DNA of 44,012 nucleotides, from positions 1 to 44,012 of the forward strand of contig DYMH01000016.1 of the NCBI GenBank assembly GCA_020721645.1, written 5' to 3'. Positions 17,662 to 25,254 of this stretch are shown in pieces; positions within the stretch are counted from its first letter, which is position 1; each line of letters begins with the position of its first letter. Under the pieces are notes generated by a model. It did not search any database. It was not told where the DNA came from and was given only the letters and a program-made list of their open reading frames with translations. The translations under genes were made by a program, and so were the position numbers. The stretch comes from Draconibacterium orientale. GTDB lineage: Bacteria; Bacteroidota; Bacteroidia; Bacteroidales; JAADGE01.

Positions 17662-17775
17662 GGCGATGGCGACGGCGTGCGTTGATTCCGCACCGTAATA
17701 ATAATTTCGGAATTGTTCCAAACCCCAATCCGTAATATTTTCGAGGCGGTTGCCCGATTTGTCGTAACGGTACAG

Positions 17776-18357
17776 TTATTCTGAATAAAATTTATCTTCC
17801 TGCCATTTAGCCGGATTGTTTGTTATGTATTCCGTAATGAATTCATACGATTCCGTGTTGCGAATTATATTGTCGTAAAACCGTGTTTGCCATTCAAATT
17901 GGTATCCCAAGCGGTGTGCATGTTTTGTTACCGCCGATTTATACGACCCGATTATTGACGATACCGAATTTTTTCCAATATTTTGAAAACGGTTTTGCCC
18001 CGTAATATTTTCGGATTTTTCGGATTGTTCGGATTGTTCGGATTGTAGGGACAGGGCATGCCCTGTCCCTACGTTCGTATCGGAATCGTCAAAATTTGTA
18101 ATCACAATAATTCCGTGAATATGGTTCGGCATAACGGCAAATTCGCCCAATTCAATATTTTTTGCATGATTTTTAATTTCATACCATAATATATCGGCAA
18201 TAACACCAATGTTGGACAATTTCATTTCGGCATTTTCAATTTTTCCGAAATAGTGCAATCTGTTTTTGGTGCAAATTGTGATAAAATACGATGCAGCCCA
18301 ACGGTAATCCCACGTTTGTAACCGAGGCGTTTTTCTGTCTTTTAATTTGTTGTTCAT
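17776..18357 (-). CDS. REP-associated tyrosine transposase (RAYT, Y1/HUH family)
   Basis: A 193-residue single-strand DNA transposase-like protein of the IS200/IS605-related RAYT group, thought to mobilise REP-type palindromes. The HUH pair is H79-I-H81 in FAVMPNHIHGIIVI. The N-terminus YRWAASYFITICTKNRLHYFG and the C-terminal SYKSAVTKHAH, WQTRFYDNIIRN, YITNNPAKW segments are typical, with Tyr161 or Tyr171 as catalytic candidates. Its own coding sequence contains one palindrome copy (18045-18072) read in frame as VGTGHALSLQ (residues 96-105) and a SEQSEQSEKSE run; the core motifs are unaffected. The gene is set exactly inside the type ISP RM relic: its ATG overlaps that fragment's stop (ATGA), and the relic resumes right after its stop. 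Confidence 0.9.
   Translation of the reverse strand: MNNKLKDRKTPRLQTWDYRWAASYFITICTKNRLHYFGKIENAEMKLSNIGVIADILWYEIKNHAKNIELGEFAVMPNHIHGIIVITNFDDSDTNVGTGHALSLQSEQSEQSEKSENITGQNRFQNIGKNSVSSIIGSYKSAVTKHAHRLGYQFEWQTRFYDNIIRNTESYEFITEYITNNPAKWQEDKFYSE
18045..18072. repeat. 28-nt REP-like palindrome, copy 3, inside the RAYT gene
   Basis: Perfect copy of the palindrome at 17479-17506, here within the transposase coding region without breaking its frame. It is flanked by a short 9-nt-type tandem (CGGATTGTT variants, 18012-18044). Confidence 0.9.
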
Positions 18358-19067
18358 TTATTTTCTTCCGTTTTTATCAGAAACATAACCGCAACGCCTG
18401 TTTGTATTCCGAAAACATTGTGGGTTGTTCCGGCAATTTTCGGATTTGCACGTACATCGCTTTTTGTATCTACGATATAAATATGGTCGAATTCTTCTGA
18501 AAGTGATTTTCTAAAACCGTCAAAAGTTCGACTGTCGATAAACGAACGATTTGTAATAAATGCAATGATTCCGTTTTTATCCACCCTATCCGATGCCCAA
18601 CGAAAAAAGCGGGAATACATATCATAAAGTTTTGTTTTTTTGGCAGTTGAGTTTTTGATATATGTGTCTTTAATTCGTTTATCAACTTCTAAATAAGTTC
18701 GGTTTTTATTGTTGTCGTTTTCGTTTTGCTGATTTGCATTATACGGTGGATTACCAATAATAACCGATATTTTACGTTGGTTCTGGTTTTTTATGCGTTC
18801 GGAGTTTTCGGAACTGAAACCGAATATACTTCCCATTTTGCCCTCGTAACCAAGTGCAGCCACATTGTCGAGCGTATCAACAAAACAAATGTTTTTAAAA
18901 TCGGCATGATAGCCCATTTTTTGGCGGAATGTATATTCAATATTCAGATTTGCAATGTAATACGGGAGAACTGCAATTTCGTTGGCGTGCATCTCGTTTT
19001 TATATTTGTAGTCCAAATTTTGTTTTGAAAGGTGTTCAATAATTCCACAAATATAAAAAAAACCGTA
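18354..19067 (-). pseudogene. Methyltransferase-domain fragment of a type ISP restriction-modification enzyme
   Basis: The frame is open from a stop at 19068-19070. It encodes the second half of the adenine-specific methylase of a type ISP enzyme: NEMHANEIAVLPYYIANLNI, the catalytic NPPY motif in SVIIGNPPYNANQQ, KTKLYDMYSRFFRWASDR, GIIAFITNRSFIDSRTFDGF, and HNVFGIQTGVAVMFLI. Motif I, the helicase part and the nuclease part, which should precede it, are absent; a terminator hairpin is found there instead. The fragment is cut at its C-terminus by the RAYT gene, and the remaining end lies at 17312-17775. It cannot make a working enzyme. The first in-frame start-like codon is a TTG at 19016. Confidence 0.82.
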
Positions 19068-19089
19068 TCAGTTTGTTATGATACGGTTT
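19060..19089. terminator. Hairpin terminator at the truncated edge of the RM relic
   Basis: An 11-bp stem (AAACCGTATCA against TGATACGGTTT) with an 8-nt loop and A/T runs on both sides. On the minus strand it probably ends transcription from the gene at 19218-19595, insulating the relic downstream. Confidence 0.7.
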
Positions 19090-19217
19090 CTTTATTTGTA
19101 AATATCACCCCGGTTACTTTTTATTTGGAAAGTCGTAGCAACCAAGCTCATTTTTGGGGGTTAGGCAATATGGAAAGCATCGCAGCTTTTCAAATATTTT
19201 TCCGTAAAAAAATTGTT

Positions 19218-19595
19218 CTACACAAGATACGAATCTAAATCCTTGGCGACACTACTGCGTTTCGGACTGTATTCGTACATGTAGATTTTGTATTGATTGT
19301 CGAGATAAACCATTTCGAAATATTCGAAAATCTGACCTTTTTTCCAATAATCAACCGTGAAAAGTGCTTTTGCCAAATTGAGACCGTTATTGGTTTGGCT
19401 TCCGATGACTTTTTCCATTTTATGGGTCATCAATTGACCGGATTCTTCCATTTTCGACCGAAAAATTTGAATGAGCTGGTCGGCGGCAGTCCGTTCCAAC
19501 AACGTTTCATCCATTAAAGCCGGAATTGCGGCATAATTGCCTTCTTTTAATAAAGAATAAAATTTAACAACAAGATCGTAGGCTTCATCGAGCAT
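19218..19595 (-). CDS. Small NTF2-like/DUF4019-like protein of unknown function
   Basis: A 125-residue acidic protein without signal peptide. The N-terminal helix (DEAYDLVVKFYSLLKEGNYAAIPALM) followed by strands with an FTVDYWKKGQIFEYFEMVYLD segment suggests an NTF2-like cone fold such as DUF3887/DUF4019, but I do not recognise a specific family. It stands alone on the minus strand, with a 185-nt AT-rich spacer upstream and a hairpin terminator about 130 nt downstream. Confidence 0.6.
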   Translation of the reverse strand: MLDEAYDLVVKFYSLLKEGNYAAIPALMDETLLERTAADQLIQIFRSKMEESGQLMTHKMEKVIGSQTNNGLNLAKALFTVDYWKKGQIFEYFEMVYLDNQYKIYMYEYSPKRSSVAKDLDSYLV

Positions 19596-19780
19596 AATTT
19601 TTCTTTTTTAGGAGTTAATATTTTCAAAAGTACTATAATTTTTTATATTTTAAAATTTTGGAATCGGGTTTGCTCATTTTTCGATTTTTAATTCTACTTA
19701 AACGGTTTGGAATTATGTACAATCAGCATATCAACACATTAAAAAATTGACACAACAAACGGTAAAATAATATCTTTTGA

Positions 19781-20815
19781 TTATTTTCCCATTTGGTCGT
19801 CTAATAATTTTTGGTCGTTAATGCGTCGTTCCAGAATATAAACATACTCCTGAGCTTGATTGTTTCCGTATTTCGTGTATGCTTTTTTTGCCCATTCCAA
19901 AGCTAATTCGAGGTTTCCCAACACTTCATAACCAACTGCAATATCATAAGCCGCTCGTCCCGGGTCTTTTTTATGCGGACTGTTCAACGCATTTTGCCAC
20001 GTGTTAATGGCATCGTTCCACTCGTTTACGGCTGCTTGTCGTGCACCGGCAGCAATGTCGTTACTTTGTTTTCCTTTGTGATAGTACATTCTGTTTACTG
20101 TAACATAAAGCGGCGTTACTCTGTACGCATAATCTTCGCCGGCTGCATAAGCCGCAGCGTAAACAGCTTGTGATTTGAGAATGAGATGAGCCACAGCATC
20201 GCCGGGATTACTTCCTTGTGCTTGCCATGTTTTGGTAAAATCGAATTGTTGTTGGTCGATAATGGATTTAATGCGCGGGTCGTACATGCGAAAGCCGATA
20301 TTAATTGCTCCGACACCTTTTGCCCAGTATTCCGTTACCTTTCCTCCGTCTTTATCGACTTGTTTTTGAAAATTTGTAACAATATAATCCGAATCGAAAT
20401 TTTCGAGACACAAAACCGCATCTGCCTTGTATTTTTTGCAGATTTGTTCCACAATTCGCCATTCCAAAGGGTTTGGGAAAGTTTTTCCGGTAACAGAACC
20501 CGAACCTTCATAAAATTCGGCTGTATTGATAACCACAAAACGATTAGATTGCCCCATTTTATTGATCAATCCGCGCAAAGCCTCTTCTTTGCCTTTTTTG
20601 TCTTGCTCCAAAACTTCACCGGTGAGAAGTCCTTCAATAATATCTGTCCATTTATTTTTGGGAACCGAATGATTTACAACCGCAATGGTTTTCACATTTT
20701 GCGGAATACTGATTTGAGCCGGCTTCATCACATCGAGCGTTAAATTTGAAGTGCCGCAAGATGCAGCGATGATTATAAAACTCAATACAAACGAGATTTT
20801 GGTGATTTTTTTCAT
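19781..20815 (-). CDS. DUF6340-type lipoprotein
   Basis: A 344-residue secreted lipoprotein: MKKITKISFVLSFIIIAAS then Cys20 in the lipobox AASCGTS, so it is lipid-anchored in the envelope. The mature N-terminus (LDVMKPAQISIPQNVKTIAVVNHS) and the middle part with KADAVLCLENFDSDYIV and GFRMYDPRIKSIIDQQQFD match the Bacteroidota DUF6340 group. The C-terminal 100 residues contain a TPR-like pair (WNDAINTWQNAL, AAYDIAVGYEVLGNLELALEWAKKA). The function is unknown. Its first 40 codons and leader are duplicated at 21946-22130. Confidence 0.75.
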   Translation of the reverse strand: MKKITKISFVLSFIIIAASCGTSNLTLDVMKPAQISIPQNVKTIAVVNHSVPKNKWTDIIEGLLTGEVLEQDKKGKEEALRGLINKMGQSNRFVVINTAEFYEGSGSVTGKTFPNPLEWRIVEQICKKYKADAVLCLENFDSDYIVTNFQKQVDKDGGKVTEYWAKGVGAINIGFRMYDPRIKSIIDQQQFDFTKTWQAQGSNPGDAVAHLILKSQAVYAAAYAAGEDYAYRVTPLYVTVNRMYYHKGKQSNDIAAGARQAAVNEWNDAINTWQNALNSPHKKDPGRAAYDIAVGYEVLGNLELALEWAKKAYTKYGNNQAQEYVYILERRINDQKLLDDQMGK

Positions 20816-20873
20816 AGGAAAATGTATTTTAAAATGATTGTTTTTGTTGTTTTATGTATTATACACTGTTTTA

Positions 20874-21908
20874 CTAATTTATTGAGTTGTTTGTTAATTC
20901 ATATTCAATCTGTTTCACAGTTGGCAATTCCGACTGCAAGTTATTTGGAATAATTTCGGTTATTGTAAGATTACTTACTCCGATTGGTTTTCCAAAATCT
21001 CGCAAAGCATATTCTACGTCAATTTTATCTTTTGATTTACAAAGAATTATACCAATTGTTGGATTGTCTGTTTCGGCTTTCAATATATCATCAACTGCCG
21101 AAAGATAATAATTCATTTTACCGGCAAATTCCGGCTCAAACTCTCCGCCTTTTAATTCAATTACTACGAAACATCTTAATCTAATATGATAAAACAACAA
21201 ATCCGGATAACGTGTTTTGTTTCCAATATTAAGCTCATATTGTCTGCCGATAAATGCAAAACCTTTTCCAAGTTCAAGTAGAAATTTCGTTACATGGGCT
21301 ACTAATTGCCTTTCAATATCTAATTCGTGTACTCCTTTTTCTAAGGTTAGAAAATCAAAAATATATGGGTCTTTTAAGGTTTGTTTAGCCAAGTCGGATT
21401 GTGGATTTGGCAATGTATTTTGAAAATTCGTTACCGATTTTCCTTGTCGTTCAAATAATTTGCTTTCTATCTGCAATTCAAGAATATTGCGAGACCAACC
21501 GTTTTCAATGGTGTTTTGAATATAAAAAAGAGCTTGCTCAACGTCCTTTATTTTGGTTAATATTAAGCGGTTATGTCCCCAAGGGATTTGTCCCACAAGC
21601 TGTGGGATTTTTTCACTGTGCGATTTATAAAATTGATAAAACTGCCGCATTGCAAATAAATTGGTTCTTGAAAAACCGGTCACATTTTCCAATTGATTAT
21701 TCAAATCGTTTGAAAGTTTTTCAACAACAGAATTCCCCCAATTCTTAATTTCTTGCTTTTCGACAATGGATTTGCCTATTTCCCAATACAAGTTAATCAA
21801 TTCACTATTAACAGATAATGCAGCTTTAATTTGAGCTTGATGTATTTGAACTTTAATTGAGTTCAACAATTCAATATATTCTGTTTTATTTATTTCTTTT
21901 TCAATCAT
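20874..21908 (-). CDS. YhcG/DUF1016-family PD-(D/E)XK nuclease
   Basis: A 344-residue protein of the PDDEXK_nuclease/DUF1016 family, which often accompanies restriction and other defence loci. The N-terminal DUF1016 helical domain is seen in NSELINLYWEIGKSIVEKQ, FSRTNLFAMRQFYQFY and PWGHNRLILTKIKD. The C-terminal nuclease core is in RYPDLLFYH, VVIELKGGEFEPEFAGKMNYY and GIILCKSK, giving D and E-x-K residues. The gene lies 58 nt past the DUF6340 lipoprotein start and is bracketed by two copies of that gene's 5' region, so it seems to have been inserted there. Confidence 0.88.
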   Translation of the reverse strand: MIEKEINKTEYIELLNSIKVQIHQAQIKAALSVNSELINLYWEIGKSIVEKQEIKNWGNSVVEKLSNDLNNQLENVTGFSRTNLFAMRQFYQFYKSHSEKIPQLVGQIPWGHNRLILTKIKDVEQALFYIQNTIENGWSRNILELQIESKLFERQGKSVTNFQNTLPNPQSDLAKQTLKDPYIFDFLTLEKGVHELDIERQLVAHVTKFLLELGKGFAFIGRQYELNIGNKTRYPDLLFYHIRLRCFVVIELKGGEFEPEFAGKMNYYLSAVDDILKAETDNPTIGIILCKSKDKIDVEYALRDFGKPIGVSNLTITEIIPNNLQSELPTVKQIEYELTNNSIN

Positions 21909-21945
21909 TTTAATCTAATTATTGAAACGCAAAATTAATCTTTTT

Positions 21946-22083
21946 TTAAGTTGTCAATATTACATTTTGCGGAATACTGATTTGAGCCGGTTTCATCACA
22001 TCGAGCGTTAAATTTGAAGTGCCGCACGAAATGCCGATAAAAATCAGACTTAATAAAATTGATATTTTTACGTTTTTTTTCAT
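21946..22083 (-). pseudogene. Truncated duplicate of the DUF6340-type lipoprotein gene (5' end only)
   Basis: The 45-codon frame opens at 22083 and reads a lipoprotein signal (MKKNVKISILLSLIFIGISC) followed by GTSNLTLDVMKPAQISIPQN, nearly identical to the intact gene at 19781-20815, and then stops after a few unrelated codons. The signal-peptide codons differ between the copies while the next 57 nt are almost identical, and the upstream leaders also match (22084-22130 against 20816-20862). This is the remnant of a paralogue cut by the arrival or rearrangement of the nuclease gene. Confidence 0.85.
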
Positions 22084-22137
22084 AGGTAAATTTATTTTAA
22101 AATGATTGTTTTTTGTTGTTTTATATTATAAAATTTG

Positions 22138-25026
22138 TTATTTCTTTTTCTTCATTTTCTTACTTTGTTTATCCATTTCAGCCTGCAATGGCGCAACATA
22201 TTGACTATACAAATCGAATAAAAACTCAATCCGAGCACGTTCATTTGTAAACGCTTGCGAACGATAACACAAATCAACGGCTTTGTCCAGCTCTTTGTGA
22301 GCTTTTACCAAATCGGGCGGCATTGCCAAAGGGTCGTATAAATCGGCTAAACTGCTATCGGGAAATTTTAAGCGTGCATCTAAAACCGCTTGTGCTGCTT
22401 TCTCAACTCGTTCTTTTTGTTTGTCGCTTACTTCTTTTGGGAAGGGGTAGTTGTTGTAAACCACTTCGTTTGAATATCTGAAATCACTTTTTAATCTGCC
22501 GCATGTATATTTTACCCAAGCCATATGCATTTCGGAAGTGAGCATACCAAAATCGTAAAGCGTTGCAGTTGGAATTGTTAGGCATGTATCGCCGGCAATT
22601 ATATCTTTTGAGAAAAATCCAAAAGGAATATATTTCCTGTTTTCGGAACTAACTCTTGGAATTAAAATATAATCAGTTTCGGGTTGCCTGTTTTCCCCAA
22701 ATAAAGCGGGAAATCCTGCTAATTTTTGAGTTGCTTCTCGTGTGCTGCTTTCTCTTAATTTTCTTACTTCATCAACTCTTTTGCTTACTTCTTTTAATTG
22801 TCTCAATTCACCGGGCGAAATTCCAACTAACCATAAACACCAACGCTTTTGATTGTTCAAAAATTCCCTTGCACTTAGCATCGGTTTTATATAGGGTTCT
22901 GCTTTGGGCTCAATTTTCAAAAATTCTACCTTTTCGTCATCTGTAAATAAATAATGACCGCCATCATTTGGCATACTGCCAAATGATATTGGTTTTGCAT
23001 TGCAAATACTTTTACGTTGTTTCGACAACACAATATCATTTCCCTCAATCAAATACGGATTTATATTTTTAACTTTTACTTCGTGTGCTTCTGCTTTAAT
23101 ATCTTCGTAATCAAACAGTAATTTATTAGTGGTATCAAAATTTGCAAAACCGATTATGACTACATGAACGGCTGCATTTCCTTTTGCCTCGTTGTCCCAA
23201 CGAAAAGTGCGATGTGCAAAATGGATTTTAATTTTATATCTGTTAAACATTTCATTCCAAAGTATTCCCACTTGTTCGCCTTGCGAAACGGAATTGGTCG
23301 AAACAAAAGCCGCTTTAATTTTTGTGCCTTGTATGTATTTTGCCGCTTTCAGATACCAACAAGCCACATAATCCAATACATTTGCACCATGAATACCAAA
23401 CGTAACTTTTTCTAAATCGGCTTTTTGCTGTTCGTTTTGTAATTGTTTGCCTATAAACGGCGGATTACCAAAAATATAATCATACTTGATTTGGCTTTGC
23501 GGTTGTGGCGGTTCTCCTTGATGGATTTTGAAACTTTCGGTTTTTACATTTACATTACCATATTCTACTGTTGGTTCGTTAACTACATATATATTAGCGT
23601 GTTTTACAACAATATCATAAGTATTTATTGGATTAAGTAAACTTTGCCAATCGGTTTGCAATGAGTTTGCATTTACGATATTTACCGATTTTTTGAGCGG
23701 AATACGCACAAAATAGCTGCCGAAACGTTCGGATATTTGCATATTCATTTGGTGGTCTATCAGCCACATGGCAACTTCGGCAATTCGTGCTGCCCATTCA
23801 TCAATTTCTATTCCGTAAAATTGGTCAACGTCTATCCAAATAACCTGCTCAATGCTGGTTACACGCTCGCCTTTATAGGTTGTATCTAAAATGGCAAGTT
23901 CTAATTTTCTGAGTTCACGATAAGCAATTATCAGGAAGTTGCCCGAACCGCAAGCGGGGTCGAGGAATTTGAGTTCGCCCAAACTTTTATGAAATTCGGC
24001 TAATTGTTTTGAGTTTCCCTTTACCTTTTCGTATTCAGCCCAAAGTTCGTCTAAAAACAAAGGTTTTATGAGTTTCAGAATATTTTTTTCACTGGTGTAG
24101 TGTGCACCCAAATTTCTTCGGGAAGTTTTGTCCATAATACTTTGGAACAACGAACCGAAAATTGCAGGTGAAATTAAGCCCCAATCCAAACCGCAACTTT
24201 CGAGCAAAATATTTCGCATTTGCGTATCAAACGATGCAATACTGAGGTTTTCTTCAAAAAGTTTTCCATTTATGTATGGGAATTGGGTATAAATTTCATC
24301 GAGATTTTTCAGACGTTTATCCTGCGGTTTATTAAGCACCTGAAAGAGTTGTGCTAATTTATTAGCAAGGTCTGAGCCGTCTTCGGCTGTATGATTTTCA
24401 ACGAAATCCCAAAATATATCTTTTTCAAATATTCCTGTATCATCGGCAAAAAGTAAAAAAAGCAAGCGAACTAAATAAATTTCCAATTCATGACCATCGT
24501 AACCGTTTTCTTTGAGCAAGTCGTGCAACTTGCCCATTTTTTCGGCGGCTTTTATATTTATCGGGTCTTCATCGCGGATTGTGATTTTCTGATAACCGGC
24601 AATAAAGCCAAATAATTTAATGTTTTGGTGAAGTTCAGAAAGTAAAAATTCGTGTTGATGGTTTTCGTCCAAATCATACAATCGGAAACGCTCAAAATCG
24701 GAAACCAAAATATATTTCGGCAATTCGGCTTCTTTTAATCCGGGGAAATAATCAATGGCTTGTTGATAGGCTTTGTCTAAATCGAGTCCTTTCGATTTGT
24801 GTTCAACAATTAAATTTCCCTTCCAGAATAAGTCGATAAATCCTTGTCGGTTGCCCAATTTTTTTACAGGCTCTTCAAAGCTCGCAATTCTGCGGCGACC
24901 AATACCAAACACATCAAAAAAACCGTCCCAAAACGATTTCGCTTCGGCATGTTCCTTTGTTTCGGTTTCCCATTCTTTTGAGAATTTAATTGCTCGTGAT
25001 TTTATTTCGTTCCAACTTAACGGCAT
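22138..25026 (-). CDS. MmeI-type (type IIL) restriction-modification enzyme
   Basis: A 962-residue single-chain enzyme that would both methylate adenine on one strand and cut DNA at a distance. Domains in order: N-terminal MmeI-like nuclease with D65 and E75-x-K77 (GFIDLFWKG, IVEHKSKG), helical spacer to about 300, then the N6-adenine methyltransferase with motif I LDPACGSGNF (355-364) and motif IV NPPF (521-524), target-recognition domain about 620-850 (LFTDDEKVEFL, FLNNQKRWCLWLVG, IPRVSSENRKYIPFGFF), and a helical C-terminus ending in a Lys run. All key residues are present and the length is close to MmeI, so it is probably active. No separate partner gene is needed. The YhcG-type nuclease gene lies downstream. 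Confidence 0.92.
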   Translation of the reverse strand: MPLSWNEIKSRAIKFSKEWETETKEHAEAKSFWDGFFDVFGIGRRRIASFEEPVKKLGNRQGFIDLFWKGNLIVEHKSKGLDLDKAYQQAIDYFPGLKEAELPKYILVSDFERFRLYDLDENHQHEFLLSELHQNIKLFGFIAGYQKITIRDEDPINIKAAEKMGKLHDLLKENGYDGHELEIYLVRLLFLLFADDTGIFEKDIFWDFVENHTAEDGSDLANKLAQLFQVLNKPQDKRLKNLDEIYTQFPYINGKLFEENLSIASFDTQMRNILLESCGLDWGLISPAIFGSLFQSIMDKTSRRNLGAHYTSEKNILKLIKPLFLDELWAEYEKVKGNSKQLAEFHKSLGELKFLDPACGSGNFLIIAYRELRKLELAILDTTYKGERVTSIEQVIWIDVDQFYGIEIDEWAARIAEVAMWLIDHQMNMQISERFGSYFVRIPLKKSVNIVNANSLQTDWQSLLNPINTYDIVVKHANIYVVNEPTVEYGNVNVKTESFKIHQGEPPQPQSQIKYDYIFGNPPFIGKQLQNEQQKADLEKVTFGIHGANVLDYVACWYLKAAKYIQGTKIKAAFVSTNSVSQGEQVGILWNEMFNRYKIKIHFAHRTFRWDNEAKGNAAVHVVIIGFANFDTTNKLLFDYEDIKAEAHEVKVKNINPYLIEGNDIVLSKQRKSICNAKPISFGSMPNDGGHYLFTDDEKVEFLKIEPKAEPYIKPMLSAREFLNNQKRWCLWLVGISPGELRQLKEVSKRVDEVRKLRESSTREATQKLAGFPALFGENRQPETDYILIPRVSSENRKYIPFGFFSKDIIAGDTCLTIPTATLYDFGMLTSEMHMAWVKYTCGRLKSDFRYSNEVVYNNYPFPKEVSDKQKERVEKAAQAVLDARLKFPDSSLADLYDPLAMPPDLVKAHKELDKAVDLCYRSQAFTNERARIEFLFDLYSQYVAPLQAEMDKQSKKMKKKK

Positions 25027-25254
25027 GCTTACTTTTTATAAATTAAAAATAATTTTGTTCCATTCAACACTTCGGTATAAATTTTATATATTTGATAATC
25101 AATGTAATATAAAATAAAATATTTATCAAATAAATAATTATAAATCAATAATTTACACATTTTCTAATTTTCATCTTTTCACATTTTACCGAACTATTGG
25201 AATATATAAACCCCTAATTAAATGTATTTTACTAAAAAAAATACTCGTGCAAAA

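Larger units (their letters stand above)
17465..17774. repeat. 155-bp tandem duplication
   Basis: 17465-17619 and 17620-17774 are essentially identical and directly adjacent. Each contains one copy of the 28-nt palindrome and the LYRYDKSGNR/FRNYY coding part of the RM relic. 155 is not a multiple of three, so the duplication breaks the frame. Confidence 0.92.
17312..17775 (-). pseudogene. C-terminal fragment of a type ISP restriction-modification enzyme
   Basis: Right after the RAYT stop, the minus strand resumes with LYRYDKSGNRLENITDWG and LEQFRNYY, and later IFHYVYAVLHNPAYRKKYEL followed by NLKREF. These are typical of the target-recognition end of type ISP (LlaBIII-like) single-chain restriction-modification enzymes. 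The stretch is broken: a 155-bp tandem duplication (17465-17619 and 17620-17774) shifts the frame, each copy carries a palindrome adding THAVAIAVGTGHALSLQ-like residues, and the end (FAPLVCELLK, stop at 17312) lacks the usual continuation. It belongs with the methylase fragment at 18354-19067. Confidence 0.75.

Noticed and set aside
17503-17721. Separate small genes inside the duplicated RM fragment
   Set aside because: They are the same 155-bp unit read in shifted frames; the family match is limited to the RM tail.
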